From Nocardia uniformis NBRC 13702 (lineage in GTDB: Bacteria > Actinomycetota > Actinomycetes > Mycobacteriales > Mycobacteriaceae), in NCBI RefSeq assembly GCF_001613345.1, contig NZ_BDCE01000090.1, positions 19,379 to 83,378 on the forward strand: a stretch of DNA of 64,000 bases, read 5' to 3'. Both the position numbers and the translations under genes were made by a program. The notes under the pieces are model-generated. The model saw only the letters and a program-made list of their open reading frames with translations. It was not told the origin of the DNA and did not search any database. Positions 9,215 through 17,595 of the stretch are shown here, in pieces. Positions within the stretch are counted from its first letter, which is position 1; each line of letters opens with the position of its first letter.

Positions 9215-9225
9215 GAGGGGTCTCC

Positions 9226-10683
9226 TCAACGCTTCCGGGGCGGGGCGATGTGTACCGGCAGGCCGAGCCCGGTCAGGGCCGCCTCCATGCCGATCTCGCC
9301 GAGGGTGGGGTGGGCGTGGATCGTGTCGGCGAGCTCCTCGAGGGTCGCCTCGAGGGAAATCGCCAGTGCGCCTTCGGTAATCAGGTCACTCGCCGACGGG
9401 CCGATGATGTGCACGCCGAGCACCTCTTTATGCTTTTGTCCCGCGACGATCTTCATGAATCCCTCGGGAGCGCCGAAGGACTTCGCGCGACCCAGGGCCG
9501 CGAACGGGAACTTGGCGGTGATCACCTGGTGTCCGGCGGCGCGGGCGGCGTCCTCGGTGAGGCCGACACTGGCGATTTCAGGGTGCGTGAAGGTCGCGGC
9601 CGGGATCACGGCGTAGTCGATGTGGGCCTCATGACCGGCGATGACATCGGCAGCGGTCAGGCCCTGATGCGAAGCCACATGCGCGAGCAGTGCTTTACCG
9701 GTGACATCACCGATGGCGTAGACGTGTTCGACATTGGTGCGCAGTTGGTCATCGACGGGGATGAAACCTCGTGCGTCCGCGCCGATTCCGGCGGCGTCCA
9801 AGCCGAGGTCGGCAGTGTTCGGGCGGCGGCCCACACCGACCAGCACCACATCGGCATCGAGCCCGCGCGCCTTCGGTCCGCCGACGCTCACCCGTAGGCC
9901 ATCGTCGGCCCGCGCGATGCCGGTGACGGTCGAACCGGTCAGCACGGTGATCCCGTGCGTGCCGAACGAGCGACCCAGGGCGACGCCGATCTCCTTGTCC
10001 TCCAAGGGAACCAGGCGATCCTGCATCTCGACGACGGTAACCTCGCTACCGAAGGTGGCGAATAGGCTGGCCCATTCCGCACCGACCGCGCTGCCGCCGA
10101 TCACTACCAGTCGCTTGGGCACCTCGGTCAGGCCGAACGCGCCATCGGAGGTGACGACCCCTGGTAGATCCGCGCCTGGAACGGGCAGCACGGCAGGGAC
10201 CGATCCGGTCGCGACAATCACGTCGGTCGCACTGATCGTGCGGGTGGCGACGGCGGTCGGTGCCGCGGCATAGCGGGGCCCACCGGGGAAGATCGGTGAC
10301 GTGCCCGCTTCGAACACCTCGACGGTGGTCGGACCGGTGAACCGCGCATGTCCCTCGACCACGGTGACGCCATTGGCCTTCAGCAGGCCCGCGACGCCAT
10401 CGGTGAGTTCCTTGACGATGCCGTCCTTGCGTTGACGCACCGCGGCGAAGTCGAAGCGGACGCTCTCGGCGTGGATACCGAAATCAGCTGCGTCCTTGAC
10501 GGTCTGGAAGATCTCGGCGGACCGCAGCATGGCCTTGGTCGGAATGCAGCCCCAATTCAGGCAGACCCCACCGGGTCGCTCCTTCTCGACCAGGCCGACC
10601 CGCAGCCCACGCTGGGCGGCGCGAATGGCCGCGACGTACCCGCCGGGTCCACCGCCCACCACCAGAAGATCGAAATCCGGCAC
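9226..10683 (-). CDS. lpdA: Dihydrolipoyl dehydrogenase (E3)
   Basis: 485-residue FAD disulfide oxidoreductase. FAD-binding GGGPGGY at residues 10-16, redox-active cysteines C41 and C46 in GGVCLNWGCIPTKA, an NAD-binding GGSAVGAEWAS segment, and the C-terminal HAHPTLGE catalytic His-Glu pair. It reoxidises the lipoyl arm of E2 using NAD+. It is first gene of the operon, starting at GTG with GAGGAG 8 bp upstream. There is a roughly 20-residue insertion around residues 125-150 (Pro/Ala-rich, between VEVFEAG and TISATDVIVATGS) not seen in compact Lpd proteins. Confidence 0.93.
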   Translation of the reverse strand: MPDFDLLVVGGGPGGYVAAIRAAQRGLRVGLVEKERPGGVCLNWGCIPTKAMLRSAEIFQTVKDAADFGIHAESVRFDFAAVRQRKDGIVKELTDGVAGLLKANGVTVVEGHARFTGPTTVEVFEAGTSPIFPGGPRYAAAPTAVATRTISATDVIVATGSVPAVLPVPGADLPGVVTSDGAFGLTEVPKRLVVIGGSAVGAEWASLFATFGSEVTVVEMQDRLVPLEDKEIGVALGRSFGTHGITVLTGSTVTGIARADDGLRVSVGGPKARGLDADVVLVGVGRRPNTADLGLDAAGIGADARGFIPVDDQLRTNVEHVYAIGDVTGKALLAHVASHQGLTAADVIAGHEAHIDYAVIPAATFTHPEIASVGLTEDAARAAGHQVITAKFPFAALGRAKSFGAPEGFMKIVAGQKHKEVLGVHIIGPSASDLITEGALAISLEATLEELADTIHAHPTLGEIGMEAALTGLGLPVHIAPPRKR

Positions 10684-10832
10684 TCGTGGTGCTCCTCATC
10701 CTCGAATGAAACCAACCCACCTCGGTTGGAGTGCGGGTCATGCATTCGAGTTTTGTGGCGACCTGATGCACAAACAATGACCTCGAAGTCCAGTAGTCCA
10801 GGCCACAAACTGGGCGCTGCGCCCAATCCCGG

Positions 10833-12059
10833 TCAGGCGGGACCCGGTTCCCGGTCGTGTCGGTCGTGGGCTGATCGACCGAGTTCGAGTGCGGCCAACG
10901 CGAGGGAGAGCTCCAGATAGGAGCGCTGCCCCTCCAGCGGACGACCGAGCAGGGTGCTGATGCGCTGCAACCGATTGATGACGGTATTGCGATGGCAGTG
11001 CAGGCGCGGCGCGGCATTGGCCGCCGAGCAGTTCTCGGCCAGCCACACGCTCAGGGTGCGCAGCAGAACGTCGCGCTCTTTGATCGGCAGTTCGAGGACC
11101 GGCCCGAGAGCGTGCGTCACCAGGAGTTGGGTCAGGTCGGTCGACCGCAGCAATAGCGCTTCGGGATAGCAGTCGTCGAGCGAAACCAGCACCCCTACAG
11201 CATCATCCGGCACCGTATCGAGCGCGAGCAGCGCCAGAGTATGTGCGGTATCGATCTCCGCCAGTCCAGCGGCGACGGGTGAGACCGCCGCCCGCCCACG
11301 CACCTGCGGCCGCAGCCGTCGCAGGGCAGGTTCGGCCTTTCGATGTTCCAGCGCCACCAGCCCGACCGTCGAGTCCGCTCGATCGTGCCACGCCGACCGA
11401 ATGCCCATGGCAGCCAATACCGTTTCCGATCCCGTGTGCATCGGATGCGCCACACCGCGCGCCACCACCACGAGATAGCCCCCGTGCACCGGCAGATTCA
11501 ACTCCCGCGCCGCCCGCGCCGCGAACAGCGCGTCGTGCGCCCGCCCGGCAAGGACATCCTCGATCAGCCCGTGCCGACGTCGTTCGTCTCGCCGCACCCG
11601 ATCCAGTTCGGTATTGCGATACGAGGTGACCAGCGCCGACGACATCCCGTCGATGACCGCCCACATGGTCGTCCCGGTCTCCCGGAACGCCGCGGGCGGC
11701 GCGTCCTCGGCCTTGTCGAGCAGTGCCTCCCACACAATCCGCCCACCGAGCCGGAAGGTCCGCAACATGGCTTCCAGGGGCACCCCCTGCTCCGCGCGCA
11801 ACTCACCGATCGACGCGGCCACATCATCGCGCTCGGCCCCCACACCCTGCGCACCCAGCAGCTCCACGACCCGCGTGAGGAACCGCTGGCAGCCATCCCG
11901 CAGGTCCGCGCGGGTCACCGCCGAGTAGTCGGTCCATTCCGGGTTATCGGTGAAGACGGCCGCCATCAACCGCTGGGTCAGTTCGGGAATCTCATTCCGG
12001 AGCGCCGTGGCCAGTTCCGGTGAGTTGGCCACGGGCTCGCCGTTCTGCGGTGCCGCCAC
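10833..12059 (-). CDS. PucR/CdaR-type transcriptional regulator
   Basis: 408 residues with an N-terminal sensory region (RsbRD-like helical part, residues about 10-160), a GGDEF-like middle portion and a C-terminal PucR HTH (CHRNTVINRLQRISTLLGRPL). This architecture regulates catabolic operons in actinobacteria. It lies immediately upstream (150 bp) of the Lpd-E1-E1-E2 operon on the same strand, so it is the natural candidate regulator or the first gene of an extended transcript (inference). The GTG start at 12059 has only a weak ribosome-binding site. The 5' end adjoins an IS110 relic. Confidence 0.84.
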   Translation of the reverse strand: MAAPQNGEPVANSPELATALRNEIPELTQRLMAAVFTDNPEWTDYSAVTRADLRDGCQRFLTRVVELLGAQGVGAERDDVAASIGELRAEQGVPLEAMLRTFRLGGRIVWEALLDKAEDAPPAAFRETGTTMWAVIDGMSSALVTSYRNTELDRVRRDERRRHGLIEDVLAGRAHDALFAARAARELNLPVHGGYLVVVARGVAHPMHTGSETVLAAMGIRSAWHDRADSTVGLVALEHRKAEPALRRLRPQVRGRAAVSPVAAGLAEIDTAHTLALLALDTVPDDAVGVLVSLDDCYPEALLLRSTDLTQLLVTHALGPVLELPIKERDVLLRTLSVWLAENCSAANAAPRLHCHRNTVINRLQRISTLLGRPLEGQRSYLELSLALAALELGRSAHDRHDREPGPA

Positions 12060-12097
12060 ATCGGCCCACGTTACGCCGGGCGTGCCAGGGCTCTCAC

Positions 12098-12357
12098 AAC
12101 GCCGACGATCCGCGACTGCGGCGTGGGCACGGTCGCGGCCCGCGGCGCCTGGTCCTCGGGTTGATCGGCGAGCTGGAAGCCATCGACCGCAAGACCAAAA
12201 CCGCGGACAAGGAACCGCGCCAAATCATCGCCGAACGCGATTCCACGCCGAACGACCTCAACGGCATCGGATCATCTTCCGCAGCGGCAAGGTGCAAGCG
12301 AACAGTCCATGTGTCGGGGCCGAACCCTGCATCGACCGGCGCGTCGATCCGAACCGG
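12098..12357 (+). mobile_element. IS110-family transposase relic
   Basis: A plus-strand reading frame gives DDPRLRR, then LVLGLIGELEAIDRKTK, DKEPRQIIAERDST and LNGIGSSSAA. This is the segment just before the helix-hairpin-helix (GIGPxxAA) of IS110/IS116/IS902 transposases. Neither the N-terminal DEDD catalytic domain nor the C-terminal Ser domain is present, and the frame degenerates after about 12290. The DNA up to 12357 still resembles the following part of such genes with indels. It is squeezed between the PucR and S9 peptidase genes. Confidence 0.75.
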
Positions 12358-14256
12358 TCAGTCGGTCCCTCCGCTGTGGTCGTCCCGCCCACCCAGGTGC
12401 CGGGCGAGGAAGCGCTCGACCGTACCGAACATATCGACCTGATTTTCCGGGTTCACGAATCCATGGCCTTCGTTGTCCTTCAGCAGGTACTCGACCTCGA
12501 CATCTCGATCTCGGAGAGCTTCGACGAGATTGTCGGATTCGGCGCGCACCACGCGAATATCGTTGGATCCCTGGATCACAAGCAGCGGGGTACGGATCTG
12601 ATCCACTCGCGAGATCGGGGAACGCGCGAACATATCGGCCTCCTGCTCGGGGTCGGCGGGGTCACCGACGAACAGGTGCCAGTTATTGGCGACGTGCGGT
12701 TTCGAGTATGCGGGGATGGTTCGCAGATAGGTGACGAGGTTCGACATTCCGCAGTAGTCGACCGCGGCGGCGAAGAGATCGGGGGTGAAGGTGACCCCGA
12801 CGAGGGCGGCGTACCCGCCGTAGGAGCCACCGAAGATGGCGACGCGGTCCCGATCGGCATAACCCATGTCGATGGCCCAGGCCACGGCGTCGACAATGTC
12901 GTCGTGCATCGCTGCGGCGAATTCACCGATGGCGGCTTTGACGAATGCCTTGCCGTACCCCGTCGAACCGCGAAAGTTCACATGTAGCACCGCGTATCCG
13001 CGGTTGGCGAGTAGCTGGGTGGCGGGGTAGAAATCCCAGCTGTCGCGGTACCACGGCCCACCGTGCAGGATCACGACCAGCGGTAGCCCGCTCGCTTCGA
13101 TACCGACGGGCAAGGTCAGATACGCCGGTATCCGCAGGCCGTCTCGGGCGGTGATCGATACCGGTCGCATCGGGGCCATCGATTCCGGATCCAGATGCCG
13201 GTACGGCCGGAACAGCAGTCGGCTCTCGCCGGTGCGGTGGTCGTAGTAGTAGGCGACGTCGGGGTCGCGGTCATGAGTGAAGGTGACGACCCAGCGCTGC
13301 CCGCTGCCATCGCAGGAAATAGCTCCCAGGTCACCGTCGGACAGCTGTTCCAGCTTCTGCAGAACCAGGGCGAAATGCGGGTCCAGAGCGTGGATTACCT
13401 GGCGTTCACCGAGATAGCGTGCCCCGAGTAGATTCCCGGTGCGCGGGTCGAGGATCAATGGTGCGGGGATGGCGGGTGAGACAGCGCCGCGGGTGTCGAG
13501 GTCGAAGGTGGGGTGGCTGTCGACCTCGGACTCCGCGCCGGTGGTCAGATCGAGCCGGGCCAGCCGGGTGCGGTCGGTGCCGCGATTGGAGCCGATCCAC
13601 ACACCGGCCCCATCGGGTGTGAGCTGAACCGGCAGCACGCCGACCGGGTAGTCGCTGCCATCGAATACCGCGACGGGATGTGGTGCGCCGCCGTCCCACC
13701 GCGAGATCTCGATATCGCCGTTGTCGGTCAAACCGCGCGTGAATATCCGGCCGTCGGGACCGCACATCCAGTAGGTGACCCGACCGGGGTTCTCGGCGAG
13801 TACGGCAATATCGCCGGTCGCGATGTCGATTTCGCACAGGTCGAAGGCCTCCACCTGCCGATTGTTCAAGTGCACCAGCGCTTTTCCGGGCCGATACGCG
13901 GGTAGCTCGAGCTGCATCGTCGTCGATCCGGGGAACGGCGTCAGATCGACCACCGTCGCGGCCGGGTCGTCCAGATCGACCCGGTACAGATGCCATTGCT
14001 CGTCACCGTCGCTGTCCTGGGTGTAGAGGAGCCAGCGCGGATCGTCGGTCCAATGGAAGCTGTGTACGCCGCGGTGGTGATCGGCGGTCACGCACCGCGG
14101 TTCCGCCCCCGAATCGATGTCCTCGATCCACACGTTGAGCCGGTTGCGCCAGGGGGCCAGGTAGGCGATCCGGGTGCCGTCCGGTGAAATGGCCGCACCC
14201 GTACGGTCCGGCGCTCGGAAGAACTCCTCGACGGATATGTATTTCGGCAGTGCCAT
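12358..14256 (-). CDS. S9 family (prolyl oligopeptidase-like) serine peptidase
   Basis: 632-residue cytoplasmic peptidase with an N-terminal beta-propeller of WD-like Asp/Trp-rich blades (ISPDGTRIAYLAPW, FHWTDDPRWLLYTQD) and a C-terminal alpha/beta-hydrolase domain. The triad is visible: Ser in FGGSYGGYAALVG, Asp in IQGSNDIRV, His in NEGHGFVNPENQ. It belongs to the acylaminoacyl-peptidase/S9C group, which cleave short peptides. The ATG at 14256 follows GGAGG. It is divergent from a MerR regulator across a pair of identical palindromes, so regulation by that protein is likely. Confidence 0.9.
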   Translation of the reverse strand: MALPKYISVEEFFRAPDRTGAAISPDGTRIAYLAPWRNRLNVWIEDIDSGAEPRCVTADHHRGVHSFHWTDDPRWLLYTQDSDGDEQWHLYRVDLDDPAATVVDLTPFPGSTTMQLELPAYRPGKALVHLNNRQVEAFDLCEIDIATGDIAVLAENPGRVTYWMCGPDGRIFTRGLTDNGDIEISRWDGGAPHPVAVFDGSDYPVGVLPVQLTPDGAGVWIGSNRGTDRTRLARLDLTTGAESEVDSHPTFDLDTRGAVSPAIPAPLILDPRTGNLLGARYLGERQVIHALDPHFALVLQKLEQLSDGDLGAISCDGSGQRWVVTFTHDRDPDVAYYYDHRTGESRLLFRPYRHLDPESMAPMRPVSITARDGLRIPAYLTLPVGIEASGLPLVVILHGGPWYRDSWDFYPATQLLANRGYAVLHVNFRGSTGYGKAFVKAAIGEFAAAMHDDIVDAVAWAIDMGYADRDRVAIFGGSYGGYAALVGVTFTPDLFAAAVDYCGMSNLVTYLRTIPAYSKPHVANNWHLFVGDPADPEQEADMFARSPISRVDQIRTPLLVIQGSNDIRVVRAESDNLVEALRDRDVEVEYLLKDNEGHGFVNPENQVDMFGTVERFLARHLGGRDDHSGGTD

Positions 14257-14312
14257 GAAAATCCTCCCTCTGTGCGCGCGTCCGGGTGCGCGCGTCGGAC
14301 GCCACGACATCG

Positions 14313-14329
14313 TGTGCCGTAACGGCACA
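14313..14329. promoter_or_regulatory. Perfect 17-bp palindrome, operator copy 1
   Basis: TGTGCCGT-A-ACGGCACA. It is an inverted copy of the palindrome at 14366 and extends to GTCAA on its right side, so the 23-bp contexts mirror each other. Centre-to-centre spacing is 53 bp, about five helical turns. It faces the S9 peptidase gene, with a TTGACT (minus strand, 14334-14329) at its edge. Confidence 0.75.
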
Positions 14330-14360
14330 GTCAAATGTCGACACGCCAGCCGCGCCACAG

Positions 14361-14391
14361 TTGACTGTGCCGTAACGGCACACCTGAGACT
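14361..14391 (+). promoter_or_regulatory. merR-type promoter with operator copy 2 in the spacer
   Basis: TTGACT (-35 like, 14361-14366) and GAGACT (weak -10 like, 14386-14391) are separated by exactly 19 bp, the long spacer typical of MerR-activated promoters. The palindrome TGTGCCGT-A-ACGGCACA (14366-14382) fills the spacer. This strongly suggests autoregulation by the MerR protein encoded immediately downstream. Confidence 0.72.
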
Positions 14392-14447
14392 GACAATCGA
14401 GTCGGCGCGACCCGCGCCGACGCCACCGCCCCCGAGGAGTGATCGTC

Positions 14448-15197
14448 ATGGCGTGGAGTACCCGTGAGCTCGCCGAACTCGCGGGCACCAGCCTGCGGAC
14501 GGTCCGGCATTACCACGAGGTCGGCCTGCTCACCGAACCCGAGCGGGCCGCCAACGGGTACAAGCGCTACGGCGTGGCTCACCTGCTGCGGTTGCTGCAC
14601 ATCAAACGACTGACACATCTGGGATTTTCGCTGTCCCAGATCGCCGCCATGGGGGCCGCCGACGAACATCCGGAACAGGCGTTGCGTGAGCTGGACGCCG
14701 AGTTGGTCGCCACCATCGAACGGTTGCAACGGGCCCGCGCCGATATCGCGCTGCTCCTACAACATCACGCGACACCGACCGACCTACCGCCCGAGATGGC
14801 TCTGGCCACCGCGGCGACCGATCTCTCCGACGCCGACCGCGCGTTTCTCACCGTCGCGACCAGGGTGCTCAGCCCCACCGCACTCGACGCCTATACCGAA
14901 CTGCTGCGGGATCCCGACGCGATACCGGCGGGCTCGGAGTTGGACCGCCTGCCCGCTGATGCCGACGAACGCACCCGCGCCGAATTGGCCGACCGCCTGT
15001 TTCCCCAGATACGCGATCAGTTCGCCGAACATCCCGGTCTGTCGGATCGCGGTGATACATCCGGCAGCGCGCGACGCGCGAATCAGACCATGGCACTGGC
15101 GGCGGCGGAACTCTACAATCCGGCACAGCTCGACGTCATGCGGCGTATAGGCCGCAGGTTCCAGGAGTCGCAGGACGACCCCGACGCGCGGCCGTGA
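14448..15197 (+). CDS. MerR family transcriptional regulator
   Basis: 249 residues. The N-terminal winged HTH reads WSTRELAELAGTSLRTVRHYHEVGLL, followed by the wing YKRYG and a dimerisation helix; a long C-terminal effector region (residues about 95-249) lacks Cys clusters, so metal sensing is unlikely. The ATG at 14448 has GAGGAG 8 bp upstream. It is divergent from the S9 peptidase gene, with two mirror-image palindromes between them, so it probably controls both genes. The ligand is unknown. Confidence 0.88.
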   Translation: MAWSTRELAELAGTSLRTVRHYHEVGLLTEPERAANGYKRYGVAHLLRLLHIKRLTHLGFSLSQIAAMGAADEHPEQALRELDAELVATIERLQRARADIALLLQHHATPTDLPPEMALATAATDLSDADRAFLTVATRVLSPTALDAYTELLRDPDAIPAGSELDRLPADADERTRAELADRLFPQIRDQFAEHPGLSDRGDTSGSARRANQTMALAAAELYNPAQLDVMRRIGRRFQESQDDPDARP

Positions 15198-15562
15198 CAC
15201 CATCCCACGCGACAGCAGGGCTTCGACTTCGCTCGCAGATCCGCCGCACCACCGGGTTCAGGCCCGGTGACCGACAGCCGTAGCCGCGCCTCACATAGGT
15301 TCGAAAGCCGAAGCGCACTGTATTTCCGGACCCGTCGGGCCGTCGGGTGCAGTCCAGGGCTGGGTATTGATCGAGCCCGTCGGCCGATCAAATAGCTGAC
15401 ACCCACGATGCAATCCCAGGCAGTGGCAAACCAACCGCTATCGTCGGGTGCGGTCGCAGGCAGGGGTTCGGGAAGCTGCGGCAGCCCGGGAGGACCCGGT
15501 GAATTCTTTTGTCCAAAGCCAGCTCGTGGGCGCTGTGGCCGGTGCCGTCTCGCTGTATACGG
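15198..15562. other. Non-coding stretch
   Basis: Between merR and the AftB-like gene. No convincing gene, repeat or terminator seen. The next gene's start may extend back to a TTG at 15509, which would take in the last 54 bases. Confidence 0.5.
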
Positions 15563-17548
15563 ATGGAGGCTCGGTTGTCGTTATCGTTATTGCCGCCTGC
15601 GGCGGGGCACGACCGCGGCGTCAGTGTTTCGCTGTCGCTGCCGGTTGCGGGATCGGATGCCGATATCGGCGCTGCCGCGTTTCGACTCGGACGAGCGCGG
15701 AATGCCGTGCTGCTCGGCTCGATCACGGTGACCGCGGCGGCATTCGCGGTGGGTGGGTGGCAGCGGCGCTGGGTCTCCGATGACGGGTTGATCGTGCTGC
15801 GTACGGTGCGAAACCTGTTGGCGGGCAATGGGCCGGTATTCAACGCTGACGAGCGTGTCGAAACCAATACCAGCGCCGCGTGGACTTATCTGGTGTGGTT
15901 CTTCGGCTGGGCGACCCAGGCACGGCTGGAGTATGTCGTGCTCGGGCTGACGCTGAGCCTGTCCGTGGTGGCGATAGCCGTCGCGATGCTGGGGGCGGCG
16001 CGACTATGGGGCGGCCCGGTGGCGTCACTGTTGCTTCCCGCCGGAGCGGTCGTCTACGTCGCGCTGCCACCCGCGGCGGACTACGTCACCTCCGGCTTGG
16101 AGAACGGCCTGGTCATCTGCTGGCTCGCCGTGCTGTGGTACTCACTCATCCGATGGTCACAGGCCGACCGGGTACGGCCGGGATGGTTTGTCGCGCTGCT
16201 GGTGTGGGCCGGGTTGGCCCCGCTCGTACGCCCGGAGCTCACGGTGATCTGCGGGGCGGCCCTGCTCGTACTTATTTGTGCGCCGGTGCCGCGAACTCGA
16301 TTGCGCCCATGGGTCTTCCGACTATCCGCGGGCACTGCCGCCGGTGTGGCTCCGCTCGGATATCAGATTTGGCGGATGGGGTACTACGGTCTCCCCTACC
16401 CGAATACCGCGGTCGCCAAGGATGCCGGTGGCGCGAAGTGGCAGCAGGGCTGGATCTACCTGTGGGATCTGGTGGGGCCGTATCGGCTGTGGGTGCCGCT
16501 GCTGATAGTGGCCGCCGCCGCGGTGCTGATCCGGCATCGGCGCGACCGGCTGATCGATGCGGACAGACCAGATGACCGAGCTGGGCAGCGAATCTGTCTA
16601 CGCCGCAGTAGGTTACGGTCCCCGGCTGCTGTGGTCGCGGTCATGGTCGGCGGCGGCCTGGTACTCACCGTGTACGAGATCCGCGTCGGCGGGGATTTCA
16701 TGCACGGCCGCATGCTGCTGCCGCCATTGTTCTGCCTGTTGCTTCCGGTGATGGTGCTGCCGGTGCGGCTGCCCAGCTCCGCAAGACTGTCCGGAAAGTC
16801 CGGAATACGCGCCGTCCCAGGGGTTTCCCTGGTGACGATCGCGGCCCTGCTCGGCATCGCGGGGTGGGCGGTGACCGCCGCGCATATCACCGCCATTACC
16901 GAGGGCACCGATATCCGCGCGAACGGCATTGTCGACGAACGCATCTACTACGTGCTCGGCACCGGTCACGATCACCCCATCCGCGCCGAGGACTACCTGG
17001 ACTTTCCGCGTATGCGGCCCATGCTCCGGGATATCGCCGACACCCCTCGCGGCGGATTGCTGGTCAGCCTGCCCGACCAGACGTACTGGTATGTCGTGCC
17101 GCCGCCCGAGCCCGTCCACGAGGACGGGGCCGGGCACACGGTGTTCTTCCTGAACCTCGGAATGACGAGTATGAACCTGCCGTTGGATGTGCGCGTCATC
17201 GATCCGGTGGGATTGGCCTATCCGTTGGCGGCGCACTCCGATCGACTGACCGACGGGCGTATCGGACACGATAAGAACCTGGGAATCAGCTGGGTGGTGG
17301 CCGACGCCGGGGTGGTCGATCGGCATCCCTGGCTGGCCGCGCACATCGACGAGCGATCGGTGCGGCAGGCGCGAACGGCCATGTCCTGCCCGGCGATTCA
17401 GGATCTGCTGGCCTCCTCGCGCGCGCCGCTGACCGTCACTCGATTCCGGCGCAATATCGTGCAGGCCCTCACCTTCGCGGAAACCCGCATCGATCGCATT
17501 CCCGCCTACGAGATCGCGCGCTGCCGACTCCAGCCACCACCGAACTGA
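15563..17548 (+). CDS. AftB-like arabinofuranosyltransferase/polytopic membrane protein
   Basis: About 661 residues from ATG 15563 (TTG at 15509 possible; neither has a clear ribosome-binding site). Roughly ten hydrophobic helices in the first 430 residues and a soluble periplasmic C-terminal part. The first extracytoplasmic loop WVSDDGLIVLRTVRNLL...PVFNADERVETNTSAAW is characteristic of AftB (terminal beta-1,2-arabinofuranosyltransferase of arabinogalactan) and its relatives, often mislabelled ZomB. The DD pair in this loop matches the catalytic Asp region of GT-C enzymes. Likely role: decaprenyl-phosphoarabinose-dependent glycosylation of cell-wall glycans. It may be a paralogue rather than AftB itself. 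Confidence 0.75.
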   Translation: MEARLSLSLLPPAAGHDRGVSVSLSLPVAGSDADIGAAAFRLGRARNAVLLGSITVTAAAFAVGGWQRRWVSDDGLIVLRTVRNLLAGNGPVFNADERVETNTSAAWTYLVWFFGWATQARLEYVVLGLTLSLSVVAIAVAMLGAARLWGGPVASLLLPAGAVVYVALPPAADYVTSGLENGLVICWLAVLWYSLIRWSQADRVRPGWFVALLVWAGLAPLVRPELTVICGAALLVLICAPVPRTRLRPWVFRLSAGTAAGVAPLGYQIWRMGYYGLPYPNTAVAKDAGGAKWQQGWIYLWDLVGPYRLWVPLLIVAAAAVLIRHRRDRLIDADRPDDRAGQRICLRRSRLRSPAAVVAVMVGGGLVLTVYEIRVGGDFMHGRMLLPPLFCLLLPVMVLPVRLPSSARLSGKSGIRAVPGVSLVTIAALLGIAGWAVTAAHITAITEGTDIRANGIVDERIYYVLGTGHDHPIRAEDYLDFPRMRPMLRDIADTPRGGLLVSLPDQTYWYVVPPPEPVHEDGAGHTVFFLNLGMTSMNLPLDVRVIDPVGLAYPLAAHSDRLTDGRIGHDKNLGISWVVADAGVVDRHPWLAAHIDERSVRQARTAMSCPAIQDLLASSRAPLTVTRFRRNIVQALTFAETRIDRIPAYEIARCRLQPPPN

Positions 17549-17595
17549 CCCGTTCCGCACCGCTCACTCGACACAGGCGAGGACCGAGATCGGCA

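Noticed and set aside
8066..9616. 516-codon plus-strand open frame
   Set aside because: Antisense to E1 alpha and Lpd with all catalytic residues on the minus strand.
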